Assembly (NCBI GenBank): GCA_028286395.1
Contig: JAQBRS010000003.1
Coordinates: 1 to 64,000, forward strand
DNA: 64,000 nt
Origin: Candidatus Saccharimonadota bacterium
GTDB taxonomy: Bacteria; Patescibacteriota; Saccharimonadia; Saccharimonadales; Saccharimonadaceae
Reading direction: 5' to 3'
Each line of letters starts with the position of its first letter. Within the stretch, counting starts at the first letter, position 1. The notes beneath the pieces were generated by a model. That model was not told the DNA's origin, ran no database searches, and worked only from the letters and a program-made list of their open reading frames with translations. A program made the translations under genes and the position numbers. Below, in pieces: positions 1 through 9,147 of this stretch.

Positions 1-144
1 GGGTCGTGGTTCTTTTGTGAGTTTGAACGACTGAAGAGCAGGGGCCTTCTTACTAGCGGTCTTCTTTTTGCTCACTGAGCGTTTCGCTGCCGATTTTACC
101 GGAACCTTTTTAGTCGATGTGGACGTACGAGCTTTTGTGGCCAT
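1..144 (-). CDS. Lys-rich protein of unknown function, 5' part only
   Basis: The frame runs off the left edge; 48 codons are visible, starting at ATG (142-144) with an AAGGAG ribosome binding site just upstream. The N-terminus is rich in Ala, Ser, Thr and Lys (MATKARTSTSTKK...), ending in QSFKLTKEPRP. Such a basic, low-complexity head often precedes a membrane or DNA-binding domain, but the rest lies outside the window, so no function is given. It is divergent from the ribosomal operon and is too short for the ORF track. Confidence 0.7.
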   Translation of the reverse strand, partial: MATKARTSTSTKKVPVKSAAKRSVSKKKTASKKAPALQSFKLTKEPRP

Positions 145-265
145 ATTTCTCCTTAATGAGCTGAAAAGATTAACTATTCTGTCAGTATGACGAAAGTGAA
201 GCTGAAACACAAGCATTATCTCTCCATATTTGATCTCATTCTTCACTTGGTTTACCGTCTATTAA

Positions 266-294
266 TTGACGCGTAACAGATAGTATGCTAAAGT
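266..294 (+). promoter_or_regulatory. Promoter of the L3-L15 ribosomal operon
   Basis: TTGACG (266-271), 17-nt spacer, TAAAGT (289-294). The predicted start near 301 gives a leader of about 105 nt before rplC. Good -35, moderate -10. Confidence 0.55.
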
Positions 295-323
295 TAGTCG
301 GTAACATTACGAATATAGTAACG

Positions 324-401
324 ATTCTTGGTGAATTGGTAAGTCCATGACTCAACACGAGTCTGAGGATACTGCCTCCCACCAAGAATTTTAAGTGGGA
401 G
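324..401 (+). promoter_or_regulatory. Candidate ribosomal-protein leader with two exclusive hairpins
   Basis: ATTCTTGGTG (324-333) is exactly complementary to CACCAAGAAT (380-389), enclosing a small hairpin GACTC/GAGTC (349-353/359-363). The alternative pair CTCCCAC (376-382) with GTGGGAG (395-401) shares bases 380-382 with the first stem and covers the GGGAG ribosome binding site of rplC. The two stems cannot form together, which is the layout of a translational switch. Autogenous leaders are known for ribosomal operons (for example L4 on the S10 operon); the ligand here is not known. Confidence 0.5.
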
Positions 402-405
402 CAAA

Positions 406-1026
406 GTGGCAATGAAATCACTTCTCGGTACCAAAATTGGTATGACCCAAATCATCAGCGAGGATGGGAGAGCTGTTCCAGTAACACTCATCCAAGCTGG
501 CCCTATGACTGTGACTCAGGTTAAGTCTGTCGAAAAAGACGGCTACAACGCAGTTCAATTGGGGTTTGATTTAGGTAAGAACCTGAGCAAGGCCGTTGCT
601 GGACACGTAAAGTCCAGCTCTGTCACCCCGAAGTATATTCGGGAATTCCGCGTGGATACTCTTCCAGAAGAGTTGACTGTGGGAAGTACAATTGATGTCA
701 ACGCATTTGCAATTGGCGATATCGTCGATGCAACTGGTACAAGCAAGGGAAAAGGTTTTGCAGGTACTGTAAAACGACACAACTTTGCAACCAGCAAGAG
801 TACGCACGGTGGAAACGGAAACGTTCGTAAAGTGGGATCAATCGGTTCGATGTACCCACAAAAAGTCTTTAAAGGTAAGCGTATGGCTGGTCGTATGGGC
901 CACGACCAAGTTACCGTTAAGAACCTCATCGTCAGCTACATTGACATTGAGCACAATCTTATCGGTCTACGCGGCGCCGTTCCAGGTCCTAAAAAGGGTC
1001 TGATCGTTATCGGAGGGAAAGCATAA
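406..1026 (+). CDS. rplC: 50S ribosomal protein L3
   Basis: 206 aa, normal size for L3, a 23S rRNA-binding protein needed for early 50S assembly. The N-terminus KSLLGTKIGMTQI and the central GGNGNVRKVGSIGS/GRMGHDQVT region are typical. Two starts are possible: GTG 406, 4 nt after GGGAG, and ATG 412 two codons later; GTG is kept. It is the first gene of the operon: rpsJ (S10), which normally precedes it, is not here and the next upstream gene points away. It overlaps rplD by 1 nt. Confidence 0.97.
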   Translation: MAMKSLLGTKIGMTQIISEDGRAVPVTLIQAGPMTVTQVKSVEKDGYNAVQLGFDLGKNLSKAVAGHVKSSSVTPKYIREFRVDTLPEELTVGSTIDVNAFAIGDIVDATGTSKGKGFAGTVKRHNFATSKSTHGGNGNVRKVGSIGSMYPQKVFKGKRMAGRMGHDQVTVKNLIVSYIDIEHNLIGLRGAVPGPKKGLIVIGGKA

Positions 1027-1649
1027 TGGCTGACGTTAAAACACCAGCAACAACAAAAGCAACCGTACTTCCAAAAGAAGTATTCAACGTGGAAGTTAAA
1101 AACCACGAGCTCTTGAAGCTTGCCTACGATGCATACCTTGCAAATAGCCGTAAGGCATCTGCGACAACCTTAACCCGTGGCCTCGTTCGCGGTGGTGGTA
1201 AGAAACCTTGGGCCCAAAAGGGAACTGGTCGTGCACGATTTGGTTCATCACGTAACCCAATCTGGCGCGGTGGTGGTATCGTTTTCGGTCCTCTTGGTAT
1301 CGAAAACTACAAACTAAAGATCTCTACCCAGTCAAAGCGACAGGCGATTCGCCAAGCGCTGACGCTTGCAAGCCAAGAAGGTAAAGTTTCTATCCTTGAT
1401 TTCAAGACAACTGGTAAAACAGCTGAAACAATCAAGTTCCTCGAAGCAAACAAGTTAACTCGAAACGTTCTTATGGTCGTCGAAGAGAAAACTCCTGAAT
1501 TGCTTCGTGCAACGAACAACGTCCAGAACGTATTACTCGTCAGTACTAAGTACTTGAGCGTTTACTACCTACTGAACGCTGATGCGATTGTGATTTCTAA
1601 GGATTCACTGCCCACTCTTAAGAGCTGGCTAGTAAAGGAAGAGGCATAA
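1026..1649 (+). CDS. rplD: 50S ribosomal protein L4
   Basis: 207 aa. The conserved loop that lines the exit tunnel is visible as RGGGKKPWAQKGTGRARFGS near residue 55. L4 binds 23S domain I and, in some bacteria, represses its own operon through the leader RNA, which is of interest because a switch-like leader precedes rplC. The start overlaps the L3 stop (TAATGG), indicating translational coupling. Confidence 0.97.
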   Translation: MADVKTPATTKATVLPKEVFNVEVKNHELLKLAYDAYLANSRKASATTLTRGLVRGGGKKPWAQKGTGRARFGSSRNPIWRGGGIVFGPLGIENYKLKISTQSKRQAIRQALTLASQEGKVSILDFKTTGKTAETIKFLEANKLTRNVLMVVEEKTPELLRATNNVQNVLLVSTKYLSVYYLLNADAIVISKDSLPTLKSWLVKEEA

Positions 1650-1651
1650 TT

Positions 1652-1981
1652 ATGACTACCATGACTGCGCCAATCCTTGTTACACCAGTAACAACTGAAA
1701 AGGCTTACGGACAGAGCCAGAAGAATATTTATGTCTTCAACGTTCCTATGACTGCTAACAAGCAACAAGTCAAGGGAACGGTCCAAAAAGAATATGGTGT
1801 CACGATCGTTGCGATCAAAACCCTTGTTCAAAGTGGTAAAGCAATTCGTTTCTCACGCGGTAAGAACAAATACCCTGGAACAACGAAGCGCACTGACAGC
1901 AAGAAGGCATATGTCACACTTGCTGCTGGTAACACGATTAACGTCTTCGACCAAGAAGTGGTAGAAGAGGAGAAGAAGTAA
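1652..1981 (+). CDS. rplW: 50S ribosomal protein L23
   Basis: 109 aa; L23 sits at the tunnel exit and is the docking site for trigger factor and SRP. The VTEKAYGQSQKNIYVF start and the basic RFSRGKNKYPGTTKR loop fit the family. It follows rplD by 2 nt and overlaps rplB by 1 nt. The acidic tail EVVEEEKK is a small extension. Confidence 0.94.
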   Translation: MTTMTAPILVTPVTTEKAYGQSQKNIYVFNVPMTANKQQVKGTVQKEYGVTIVAIKTLVQSGKAIRFSRGKNKYPGTTKRTDSKKAYVTLAAGNTINVFDQEVVEEEKK

Positions 1982-2820
1982 TGGCTATTAAACTCTATAA
2001 CCCAACTACTCCTGCCCGCCGTGGTATGACAACTCAGGATATGAGCGAAGTCACGACACGCAAGCCGCTTAAATCTCTCTTGAAGAGCAAAAAGCAAAAT
2101 GCAGGTCGTAACAACTCTGGTCGTATCACTGTTCGTCACCGTGGTGGTGGTGTCAAACGTCACTATCGTTTGATGAACCACAACTTGGCTGCAGGCTCAA
2201 CTGCGACTGTTGAAGAAATTGAATACGATCCAAACCGAAGCGCGCGTATTGCTCGTATCAAGGATCAAAACAATGACTACCACTACGTACTTGCCGACAC
2301 GTCTATGACGAAGGGCAAAGTGATCACGAGTGGTCCAGATGCTGCCGTTGAAGCTTCAAACCGCATGCCACTGTCTAAGATTCCTGTTGGTACTCAGATC
2401 TACGCGATCGAGCTCCACCCAGGAAAGGGTGCACAGATGGTTCGTTCTGCAGGAACAAAAGCGCAACTTATGGCTAAAGAAGGTGACTACGCTCAAGTAC
2501 GTCTTCCTTCTGGTGAAGTCCGTAAGTTCCGACTTGAAGTGACTGCTGCAATCGGTGTTGTTGGAAACGTTCAACACCAAAATATTAAGATTGGTTCTGC
2601 TGGTCGTAACCGACGTAAGGGTATTCGCCCATCTGTCCGTGGTGTTGTTATGAACGCCGCAGATCACCCACATGGTGGTGGTGACGGTGGACGACATGGT
2701 CCTGGTAAAGCGCCTCGTACTCCTTGGGGTCAATTGACGCTTGGGTACCGAACACGTCGTCGTAAAGACGTTGCCGGATTAATTGTAAGGTCGCGCCATG
2801 ACGCGAAGAGGAAGCGATAA
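1981..2820 (+). CDS. rplB: 50S ribosomal protein L2
   Basis: 279 aa, full length. L2 supports the peptidyl-transferase centre; its signature [15 protein letters not shown] near residue 228 and the [14 protein letters not shown] segment before it are both present. Standard S10-operon position between L23 and S19, with 1-nt overlaps on both sides. Confidence 0.98.
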   Translation: MAIKLYNPTTPARRGMTTQDMSEVTTRKPLKSLLKSKKQNAGRNNSGRITVRHRGGGVKRHYRLMNHNLAAGSTATVEEIEYDPNRSARIARIKDQNNDYHYVLADTSMTKGKVITSGPDAAVEASNRMPLSKIPVGTQIYAIELHPGKGAQMVRSAGTKAQLMAKEGDYAQVRLPSGEVRKFRLEVTAAIGVVGNVQHQNIKIGSAGRNRRKGIRPSVRGVVMNAADHPHGGGDGGRHGPGKAPRTPWGQLTLGYRTRRRKDVAGLIVRSRHDAKRKR

Positions 2821-3083
2821 TGAGTAGATCACTTAAAAAGGGTCCTTTCATTGACTTCAAGCTAGCTAAAAAAGTAGCTGCTCTTAGTCTGGAAGACCGA
2901 ACTATTATTAAGACTTGGGCTCGTTCAAGTACTATTACCCCTGAAATGGTCGGTCGTACGATCGCCGTTCACAATGGTAAGGTACACGTACCTGTCCTTG
3001 TTTCAGAGAACATGGTTGGCCACAAGCTCGGTGAGTTTAGTCCAACTCGTAAGTTCCGTAAACACGGAGGCAAGACGAAGTAA
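2820..3083 (+). CDS. rpsS: 30S ribosomal protein S19
   Basis: 87 aa. [12 protein letters not shown] at the N-terminus, [16 protein letters not shown] in the middle and [17 protein letters not shown] at the C-terminus are the S19 hallmarks. It binds S13 and 16S rRNA in the 30S head. Start overlaps the rplB stop. Confidence 0.98.
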   Translation: MSRSLKKGPFIDFKLAKKVAALSLEDRTIIKTWARSSTITPEMVGRTIAVHNGKVHVPVLVSENMVGHKLGEFSPTRKFRKHGGKTK

Positions 3084-3085
3084 TC

Positions 3086-3517
3086 ATGGCTAACACGACT
3101 AAAAACCGAGTAGCTGATGCTGACAAAGTACGCGCATACGCTAAAGGCGTTGACCAAGCACCTCGTAAGGTAAGTTTGGTTGCTAGCCTTGTGCGTAACC
3201 GTACTGTCGCTGATGCACTTGTCATCCTAAACCACACGCCAAAGCGTGCGGCTCGACCACTTATTAAGGTGATCGAAAGCGCACAGGCTAATGCAGTAAA
3301 CAACCACGGATATGATGCAAAGACGCTCACTATCACGACACTATCAGTTACTACTGGTACGCGTTTGAAGCGATTCGTTCCTGCGAGCCGTGGACGTGCA
3401 CTACCTTTCCAAAAGAAATCTTCAAACATTTTGATTGAAGTGACTGGCGCTCTGAAACCTAAAAAAGCACCTGTGAAAGCAGTTGCTGACAAAGCCGAGA
3501 AAGAGGAGACCAAATAA
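3086..3517 (+). CDS. rplV: 50S ribosomal protein L22
   Basis: 143 aa, about 30 residues longer than E. coli L22 because of a Lys/Ala/Glu-rich C-terminal tail (KPKKAPVKAVADKAEKEETK). The core APRKVSLVASLVRNRTV and GRALPFQKKSSNILIEV, which forms the beta hairpin of the exit tunnel, is standard. 1-nt overlap with rpsC. Confidence 0.95.
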   Translation: MANTTKNRVADADKVRAYAKGVDQAPRKVSLVASLVRNRTVADALVILNHTPKRAARPLIKVIESAQANAVNNHGYDAKTLTITTLSVTTGTRLKRFVPASRGRALPFQKKSSNILIEVTGALKPKKAPVKAVADKAEKEETK

Positions 3518-4152
3518 TGGGACAGAAAGTAAATCCAATTAGCTTCCGTCTTCAGCTCACTAAGAACTGGGACTCTCGCTGGTTTGCAAGCAAGAAAGAT
3601 TTCTCACGCCTATTGATTGAGGACATCAAGATCCGCGAACACGTTGAAAAGCGTTTCGAATCTCGTCCAACTATCGCTCGTGTAGAGATCGAACGTTCTG
3701 CTAACCTCGTTACCGTCACCATCCACACTGCAAAAGCTGGTGTTGTGATCGGTCGTGGTGGGGCCGGTGTCACAGAACTAAAGAACGAACTTGAAAAGAT
3801 CGCAAGTCTGCCAGTTCGTATTAACATTGAAGAAGTAAAGCGTCCTGACATGTCAGCGAAGCTCGTTGCTGAAAACATCGCTCACCAACTTATGCGACGT
3901 GCAAACTTCCGTCGTGCAACCAAAATGGCTGCACAAAACACTATGAATGCAGGTGCTAAAGGCATCCGTATCCAAGTTGCTGGTCGTTTGAACAACGCTG
4001 AAATGGCGCGACGAGAGAAAACTATTGAAGGTTCTGTACCACTTCACACACTACGTGCTGATGTTGACTTCCACACCGCTCGAGCGAAAACTCCTGCCGG
4101 TATCATCGGAGTCAAGGTATGGATCTACAAGGGCGAGAGGATTGATAAGTAA
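3517..4152 (+). CDS. rpsC: 30S ribosomal protein S3
   Basis: 211 aa. [12 protein letters not shown] start, a KH domain with the GxxG loop [10 protein letters not shown] near residue 75, and the C-terminal [12 protein letters not shown] domain. S3 is part of the mRNA entry helicase. 1-nt overlap with rplP. Confidence 0.97.
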   Translation: MGQKVNPISFRLQLTKNWDSRWFASKKDFSRLLIEDIKIREHVEKRFESRPTIARVEIERSANLVTVTIHTAKAGVVIGRGGAGVTELKNELEKIASLPVRINIEEVKRPDMSAKLVAENIAHQLMRRANFRRATKMAAQNTMNAGAKGIRIQVAGRLNNAEMARREKTIEGSVPLHTLRADVDFHTARAKTPAGIIGVKVWIYKGERIDK

Positions 4153-4565
4153 TGTTATTGCCAAAGAAACTGAAGTACCGAAAAGTACGAAAAGGTAAAA
4201 ACGAAGGTATCGCGACTCGCGGTAACTACGTTGCCTTTGGCGACTACGGTCTTCAATCACAAGACAACAATGACGTCACGTCACGTCAAATCGAGGCGTC
4301 AAGGCAAGCGATGACTCGTCACATTAAGCGTGGTGGTAAGATTTGGATTCGAATCTTCCCTCACACACCTCGTACTCGTAAACCACAGGACGTCAAAATG
4401 GGTAGCGGTAAGGGTAACCCTGAATTCTACGTCGCCAAGGTAAAAGCTGGAACTGTATTGTTCGAAATGGCCGGTGTTGAGGAATCAGTAGCTCGTGAGG
4501 CAATGCGCCTTGCAGGTCACAAGCTTCCTGTGAAGACTAAGTTCATCATTAAGGAGCAAGCATAA
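4152..4565 (+). CDS. rplP: 50S ribosomal protein L16
   Basis: 137 aa, standard length. [15 protein letters not shown] start, [18 protein letters not shown] and [17 protein letters not shown] are family signatures; L16 organises the A-site region of 23S rRNA. 1-nt overlap with rpmC. Confidence 0.97.
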   Translation: MLLPKKLKYRKVRKGKNEGIATRGNYVAFGDYGLQSQDNNDVTSRQIEASRQAMTRHIKRGGKIWIRIFPHTPRTRKPQDVKMGSGKGNPEFYVAKVKAGTVLFEMAGVEESVAREAMRLAGHKLPVKTKFIIKEQA

Positions 4566-4816
4566 TGGCTGCTAAAGAAACCACAACCAAGAAAACTGTT
4601 TCAAAGAAGGCAACAGAAGTGAAAACACTCGCTGAACTTCAAGAAGAACTCGTGAAGCTTCATGCTGACAACCTTGAGTCTCGCAAGAGTCACAAACAAG
4701 GTGAACTCGTGAACCCACACGTTCTAACCGTCCAACGCAAAGCTATCGCTCGTATTCATACGGCAATAGCGGCTGCAATTAAAGCTGAAACATCAACCTT
4801 AAAGGAGGAAAAATAA
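4565..4816 (+). CDS. rpmC: 50S ribosomal protein L29
   Basis: 83 aa with an N-terminal Lys/Thr-rich extension of about 18 residues in front of the usual L29 two-helix hairpin (LAELQEELVKLHADNLESR, then VLTVQRKAIARIHTAI). L29 lies next to L23 at the tunnel exit. An AAGGAGG ribosome binding site for rpsQ lies at its 3' end. Confidence 0.92.
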   Translation: MAAKETTTKKTVSKKATEVKTLAELQEELVKLHADNLESRKSHKQGELVNPHVLTVQRKAIARIHTAIAAAIKAETSTLKEEK

Positions 4817-4817
4817 G

Positions 4818-5099
4818 ATGGCTAAGACACTTACAGGCATTGTTACCTCTAATAAGGCTGACAAGACAATCACTATTACGGTCACAAGCCGTGAAACTCA
4901 CCCTATTTACGGAAAGCAGTATTCTGTTTCTCGTAAGTACACCGCTCATGATGAAAAGAATGAAGCAAACGAAGGTGACAAGGTAACGATTTCGGAAGTA
5001 CGTCCGATCTCTAAGACCAAATCTTTCACTTTGGTAACAATCAACGAGAAGGCTCGTGGTTCTATCGAATTGAAGGAAGAGGAAGTAGAGGCTAAATAA
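4818..5099 (+). CDS. rpsQ: 30S ribosomal protein S17
   Basis: 93 aa. The OB-fold core [18 protein letters not shown] and the later [18 protein letters not shown] match S17, a primary 16S-binding protein. A short Glu-rich tail is extra. Preceded by AAAGGAGG with good spacing. Confidence 0.95.
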   Translation: MAKTLTGIVTSNKADKTITITVTSRETHPIYGKQYSVSRKYTAHDEKNEANEGDKVTISEVRPISKTKSFTLVTINEKARGSIELKEEEVEAK

Positions 5100-5100
5100 C

Positions 5101-5469
5101 ATGATTCAACAAGAAACTCGACTAAAAGTTGCTGACAACAGTGGCGCAAAGGAAATCCTTTGTATCCGTGTTCTCGGTGGTACTCGTCGTCGTTACGCCC
5201 ACGTCGGTGACATCATTGTCGCCAGTGTGAAGGTTGCTAACCCGACTGGTACAGTGAAGAAGAAATCTGTGGTGAAGGCAGTTATTGTTCGTACTCGTAA
5301 CCAAATCCGCCGAAAAGACGGCAGCACAATCGTCTTTGACGACAACGCAGCTGTAATTATTAATGATGACAAGACTCCTAAGGGTACTCGCGTCTTCGGT
5401 CCAGTTCCACGCGAACTTCGTGACCAAGGATACGCAAAGATCATTAGCCTTGCGCCGGAGGTTCTATAA
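5101..5469 (+). CDS. rplN: 50S ribosomal protein L14
   Basis: 122 aa, exactly the usual length. [18 protein letters not shown] start, GDIIVASVK and [13 protein letters not shown] are diagnostic. L14 forms an intersubunit bridge and is the docking site of the silencing factor RsfS. Confidence 0.98.
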   Translation: MIQQETRLKVADNSGAKEILCIRVLGGTRRRYAHVGDIIVASVKVANPTGTVKKKSVVKAVIVRTRNQIRRKDGSTIVFDDNAAVIINDDKTPKGTRVFGPVPRELRDQGYAKIISLAPEVL

Positions 5470-5470
5470 T

Positions 5471-5785
5471 ATGGCACGTATCATTAAAGGTGACACAGTA
5501 AAACTTATCAGCGGTGCTCAAAAGGGCACGACTGGAAAAGTTGTTGGCGTCACTAAGGAAGGTATCCTCATTGAAGGTATCGGCCAAAAGCACCGCCACA
5601 TCAAACCAAGCCAACTTAACCCACGTACAACGCACAAAGACATTCATGTCGCTGTGCCTGCACACAAGGTTGCACTTGTTATCGATGAAAAAACCGGTAA
5701 AACAAGTCGCGTTGGATACATCAAGAACGCTGACGGTGGCAAGACTCGTCTTGCACGTCAAGCTAATAGTAAGGAGATCAAATAA
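5471..5785 (+). CDS. rplX: 50S ribosomal protein L24
   Basis: 104 aa. The track opens this frame at 5363, inside rplN, but ATG 5471 with GGAGG 10 nt upstream gives the standard start MARIIKGDTVKLISGAQKG. The KOW motif covers residues 5-32. It overlaps the rplE start by 1 nt. Confidence 0.96.
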   Translation: MARIIKGDTVKLISGAQKGTTGKVVGVTKEGILIEGIGQKHRHIKPSQLNPRTTHKDIHVAVPAHKVALVIDEKTGKTSRVGYIKNADGGKTRLARQANSKEIK

Positions 5786-6369
5786 TGGCTACTAAAACAG
5801 CTGTTGTTACCACTCCTCGCCTGAAAGCCTTATATGCGTCAGCATATGCCAAGGAACTACAAGCCGAACTCGGTCTTTCGAACATTAACGAAGTGCCAAA
5901 ACTCGAAAAAATTGTAGTCAGCGTTGGAATCGGTAAGAACAAAGATGACAAGCACCACTACGAAGTTGTTCGTAACACTATCGTTAAAGTAACAGGGCAA
6001 GTTCCTGTTGACCGTATGGCTAAGAAATCTATCGCCGGATTCAAAATTCGTGCTGGTATGAACCGAGTTGGCCTCAGCGTCACACTTCGTGGTTCTCGTA
6101 TGTACGAGTTCCTCGATCGCCTCGTTAACATTTCATTACCACGTGTTCGTGACTTCCACGGCGTTGGCGCTAAAGCCTTCGACAAGGGTGGAAACTACAA
6201 CCTTGGTATTACTGATCAATCAATTTTCGCTGAACTTTCTTTCGAAGAAACACAGCACATTCACGGGCTTCAGGTTACCTTCGTTATGAAGAACGGAAGC
6301 AAAGTGAACAGCCGTGCGTTACTTGAAAAATTCGGTGTTCCATTTGAGAAAGAAGGAGGCACACGCTAA
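5785..6369 (+). CDS. rplE: 50S ribosomal protein L5
   Basis: 194 aa. ITGQVP-like [21 protein letters not shown] and [19 protein letters not shown] identify L5, which binds 5S rRNA with L18. The tail [11 protein letters not shown] is slightly extended. Starts at ATG overlapping the L24 stop, preceded by AAGGAG. Confidence 0.97.
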   Translation: MATKTAVVTTPRLKALYASAYAKELQAELGLSNINEVPKLEKIVVSVGIGKNKDDKHHYEVVRNTIVKVTGQVPVDRMAKKSIAGFKIRAGMNRVGLSVTLRGSRMYEFLDRLVNISLPRVRDFHGVGAKAFDKGGNYNLGITDQSIFAELSFEETQHIHGLQVTFVMKNGSKVNSRALLEKFGVPFEKEGGTR

Positions 6370-6638
6370 TGGCTAAAACATCAGCAGTCGCTCGCGACGA
6401 AAAACGCAAGAAAATGATTCTGAAGTTTGCCGCTAAGCGTGCCGAACTCAAAGAAATGGGTGACTTGGAAGGCCTACAGAAACTTCCAAAGAACAGTTCA
6501 CCATCACGTTGGAAGAACCGCGACGCCCTTCACGGACGTCCGCGTGGATACATGCGACGCTTCGGCCTTAGCCGTATCAACTTCCGTGAAAAAGCATCAA
6601 AGGGAGAAATTCCTGGTATTACTAAGAGTAGCTGGTAG
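6369..6638 (+). CDS. rpsN: 30S ribosomal protein S14, zinc-free form
   Basis: 89 aa, the long C-minus form: no CxxC pairs, unlike the 61-aa zinc-binding type. [20 protein letters not shown] and [12 protein letters not shown] are typical. Together with the Cys-less L36, L33 and S4 here it points to a ribosome with few structural zinc sites. Confidence 0.96.
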   Translation: MAKTSAVARDEKRKKMILKFAAKRAELKEMGDLEGLQKLPKNSSPSRWKNRDALHGRPRGYMRRFGLSRINFREKASKGEIPGITKSSW

Positions 6639-6653
6639 GAAAGGAAATAGATT

Positions 6654-7055
6654 ATGTCACTACAAACTACAGACCCAATCGCTGACCTCCTTACCCGCAT
6701 TCGAAATGCAGTAATGGTTGGCAAGAACGAAATCACTGTTCCTTCAAGTAAAATGAAGGTCACAGTTGCCAAAGAACTAAAGAAAGCTGGCTACCTGACT
6801 TCAGTGAAAGTTGAAGCAGCAAAACCACGCGACATCCTGGTTGTTACTATTAACGCTCCAGGTGAAACTTCTACGATCAATGAAATCACTCGTTTGTCTA
6901 AGCCTGGACGTCGTGTCTATGTTGGCGCAAACGAAATCCCAAAGATCAAAAGTGGTCGTGGAATTGTCCTCGTCAGTACAAGTAAAGGTGTTATCACCGG
7001 TCACGAAGCTCACAAGCAACGTCTCGGTGGTGAGCTTCTGCTAAAAGTTTATTAA
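6654..7055 (+). CDS. rpsH: 30S ribosomal protein S8
   Basis: 133 aa. TDPIADLLTRIRNAVMVGK and the C-terminal GIVLVSTSKGVITGHEA are S8 signatures. S8 represses the spc operon in E. coli. Preceded by AAAGGAAA and separated from rpsN by 15 nt. Confidence 0.97.
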   Translation: MSLQTTDPIADLLTRIRNAVMVGKNEITVPSSKMKVTVAKELKKAGYLTSVKVEAAKPRDILVVTINAPGETSTINEITRLSKPGRRVYVGANEIPKIKSGRGIVLVSTSKGVITGHEAHKQRLGGELLLKVY

Positions 7056-7077
7056 TATTCTTAGAAAGGAATAGATT

Positions 7078-7611
7078 ATGAGTCGAATCGGAAAACTACC
7101 AATTCAAATCCCCTCAGGCGTGACAATCACGGTCGACACTGATGCTATTACTGTTGTTGGCCCTAAGGGTCAGCTCGTAGTGCCTCATTTGTCAGATGTA
7201 ACTGTTGCCCTTGAAGACGGTTTCGCTATTGTCACCCGTAAGGATGATGAGCGAATCGCCAAAGCACAGCACGGTTTGCAACGAGCACTCCTCAATAACG
7301 CAGTCGAAGGCGTTACTAAAGCTTATGAAAAGAAGCTTGAAGTAAACGGTGTCGGTTACCGCGTTGAAGGTGGTGGAAAAGAAATTAACATGGCGCTTGG
7401 TTTCTCTCACCCTGTGAAATATTCAGCAAAAGATGGAATCAACCTTGAAGTAAACAAGATGGAGATCACTGTATCCGGTATCGACAAGCAACTTGTCGGC
7501 CAAACTGCAGCTGAGATCCGTAGCCTCAAGAAACCTGAACCTTACAAGGGTAAAGGTATTAAGTATGCTGACGAAGTGATCCTTCGTAAGGCTGGAAAGG
7601 CAGGTAAATAA
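7078..7611 (+). CDS. rplF: 50S ribosomal protein L6
   Basis: 177 aa, standard length with two repeated alpha/beta domains. MSRIGKLPIQIPSGVTITV start and C-terminal RSLKKPEPYKGKGIKYADE are diagnostic. AGAAAGGAATAG ribosome binding site upstream. Confidence 0.98.
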   Translation: MSRIGKLPIQIPSGVTITVDTDAITVVGPKGQLVVPHLSDVTVALEDGFAIVTRKDDERIAKAQHGLQRALLNNAVEGVTKAYEKKLEVNGVGYRVEGGGKEINMALGFSHPVKYSAKDGINLEVNKMEITVSGIDKQLVGQTAAEIRSLKKPEPYKGKGIKYADEVILRKAGKAGK

Positions 7612-7613
7612 TC

Positions 7614-7967
7614 ATGAATACGCTCGCTAAAAAGCTACTCAACCGAAATCTACGTGCTGCTCGAGTACGTGCAAAGATCACTGGAACTGCTGAACGACCT
7701 CGTCTCACAGTTACTATTAGCAACAAGCATGTCAGCGCACAACTTATCGACGACGTCGCTAAGAAAACGATCGTTGCCGCAACAACCGTTGGTACCAAGC
7801 AAACTGGTACACTTGTTGAACAAGCTGCAATCGTCGGTGCTGATATCGCCAAGAAAGCAAAGAAGAGCAAGATCACTGCTGTTGTTTTCGATCGTAATGG
7901 TCGTCAATATGCACAGCGCCTATCAGCATTAGCTGACGCTGCTCGCAAAGAAGGATTGGAGTTCTAA
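7614..7967 (+). CDS. rplR: 50S ribosomal protein L18
   Basis: 117 aa. RPRLTVTISNKHVSAQLID and the end VVFDRNGRQYAQRLSALADAARKEGLEF fit L18, which carries 5S rRNA into the 50S subunit. 2-nt gap from rplF, 1-nt gap to rpsE. Confidence 0.96.
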   Translation: MNTLAKKLLNRNLRAARVRAKITGTAERPRLTVTISNKHVSAQLIDDVAKKTIVAATTVGTKQTGTLVEQAAIVGADIAKKAKKSKITAVVFDRNGRQYAQRLSALADAARKEGLEF

Positions 7968-7968
7968 T

Positions 7969-8604
7969 ATGGCTGATCAACCAACAACTACTGCTCAGAC
8001 TCAGAATGCGCGCCCACAAGGCGGACAAGGTGCTGGACGTAACAATGGTCCACGTCAACGACGTGACCAAGCTCCGGCAGAACCAAAGCAATTTGAAGAA
8101 CTCGTTATCAACATTGACCGTGTGTCACGTGTTGTAAAGGGTGGACGTCGTTTCCGATTTAAGGCACTTGTTGTCGTCGGTGACCACAAAACGAAAATTG
8201 GTGTCGGTGTGGCAAAGGGTGCGGACGTTCAGGCTGCAATCGCAAAAGCGACTGATGTTGCCAAGAAGAACCTCATCGTTATCCCTGTCGTTAACGAAAC
8301 GATTCCTCACGAAAATGAAGTGAAGTTCTCTGGTGCGCAAGTGCTTCTTAAGCCAGCTGCTCCAGGTACCGGTATTATCGCCGGTGGTGTTGTCCGATCA
8401 ATCATCGGTATGACAGGAATTCGTAACCTTCTTTCAAAGTCACTTAACTCTACGAACAAAGTGAACATCGCGTATGCAACGATTGAAGCGCTTCGTACAC
8501 TTGTTCCACGAGACGAATGGACAACAACGAAGAACCAACACCCTAAAAAGGCAGCTAAGGCTGAAAAAGTTGAAGAAGCGGTTGCTGTAGAGGAGACAAA
8601 ATAA
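7969..8604 (+). CDS. rpsE: 30S ribosomal protein S5
   Basis: 211 aa, longer than the usual 165 because of a Gln/Asn/Arg/Gly-rich N-terminal extension of about 40 residues and a Lys/Glu/Val tail. The core FEELVINIDRVSRVVKGGRR (double-stranded RNA-binding fold) and GTGIIAGGVVRSIIGMTGIR is standard. It is followed directly by rplO; the rpmD (L30) gene that usually intervenes is absent. Confidence 0.96.
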   Translation: MADQPTTTAQTQNARPQGGQGAGRNNGPRQRRDQAPAEPKQFEELVINIDRVSRVVKGGRRFRFKALVVVGDHKTKIGVGVAKGADVQAAIAKATDVAKKNLIVIPVVNETIPHENEVKFSGAQVLLKPAAPGTGIIAGGVVRSIIGMTGIRNLLSKSLNSTNKVNIAYATIEALRTLVPRDEWTTTKNQHPKKAAKAEKVEEAVAVEETK

Positions 8605-9086
8605 TGAAGTATAACGATTTACAAGTCGCAGCCAACAAAGATCGCAAACGTGTTGGCCGTGGTATTGCAGCCGGACAAGGTAAAACTGCCGGACGTGGTA
8701 CTAAAGGTCAAGGCGCACGTACTGGTAAAAAGCTCGGTGCTACTTTCCAGGGTGGTCAACGAACACTTGTTCGCGCAGTGCCTAAGGCTCGCGGATTCAA
8801 GAGTCTTCGTACTCCAGCGCAAGTTGTGTACCTTGACACTTTGAACGCGCTAAAGGGCAAGACGATCGATAACTTCGTTCTTTTCGAAGAAGGATACATC
8901 GAAAACGCTTTCCATGCCGTCAAAGTTATTGTTCGTGGTGAAATTACCGAAAAGGTAACACTCCACGTTGCGGGCATCAGTAAGACTGCAGAAGTTGCCG
9001 TTATCAAAGCTGGTGGCGCATACGTCAAAACTCCCGTTCCGCTTCGTCAGAGTACGAAGGAAGCCGAAGCAGCTGACAAAAAATAA
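8604..9086 (+). CDS. rplO: 50S ribosomal protein L15
   Basis: 160 aa. KRVGRGIAAGQGKTAGRGTKGQ is the L15 signature. In most bacteria L15 is followed at once by secY; here a strong terminator and an independent RNA gene separate them. 1-nt overlap with rpsE. Confidence 0.97.
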   Translation: MKYNDLQVAANKDRKRVGRGIAAGQGKTAGRGTKGQGARTGKKLGATFQGGQRTLVRAVPKARGFKSLRTPAQVVYLDTLNALKGKTIDNFVLFEEGYIENAFHAVKVIVRGEITEKVTLHVAGISKTAEVAVIKAGGAYVKTPVPLRQSTKEAEAADKK

Positions 9087-9104
9087 GATAATCTTGTCTT
9101 TACG

Positions 9105-9134
9105 AAAACCTCGGTTAACGCCGAGGTTTTTTGT
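9105..9134 (+). terminator. Intrinsic terminator after rplO
   Basis: AAAACCTCGG (9105-9114), 6-nt loop, CCGAGGTTTT (9121-9130) running into TTTTTTG. Perfect 10-bp stem with U-tract, ending the L3-L15 transcript. Confidence 0.9.
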
Positions 9135-9147
9135 TTACCTTTTTTCA

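Noticed and set aside
5363-5470. Longer start of rplX
   Set aside because: Extension lies in rplN; the L24 N-terminus MARIIKGD with its own GGAGG is standard.
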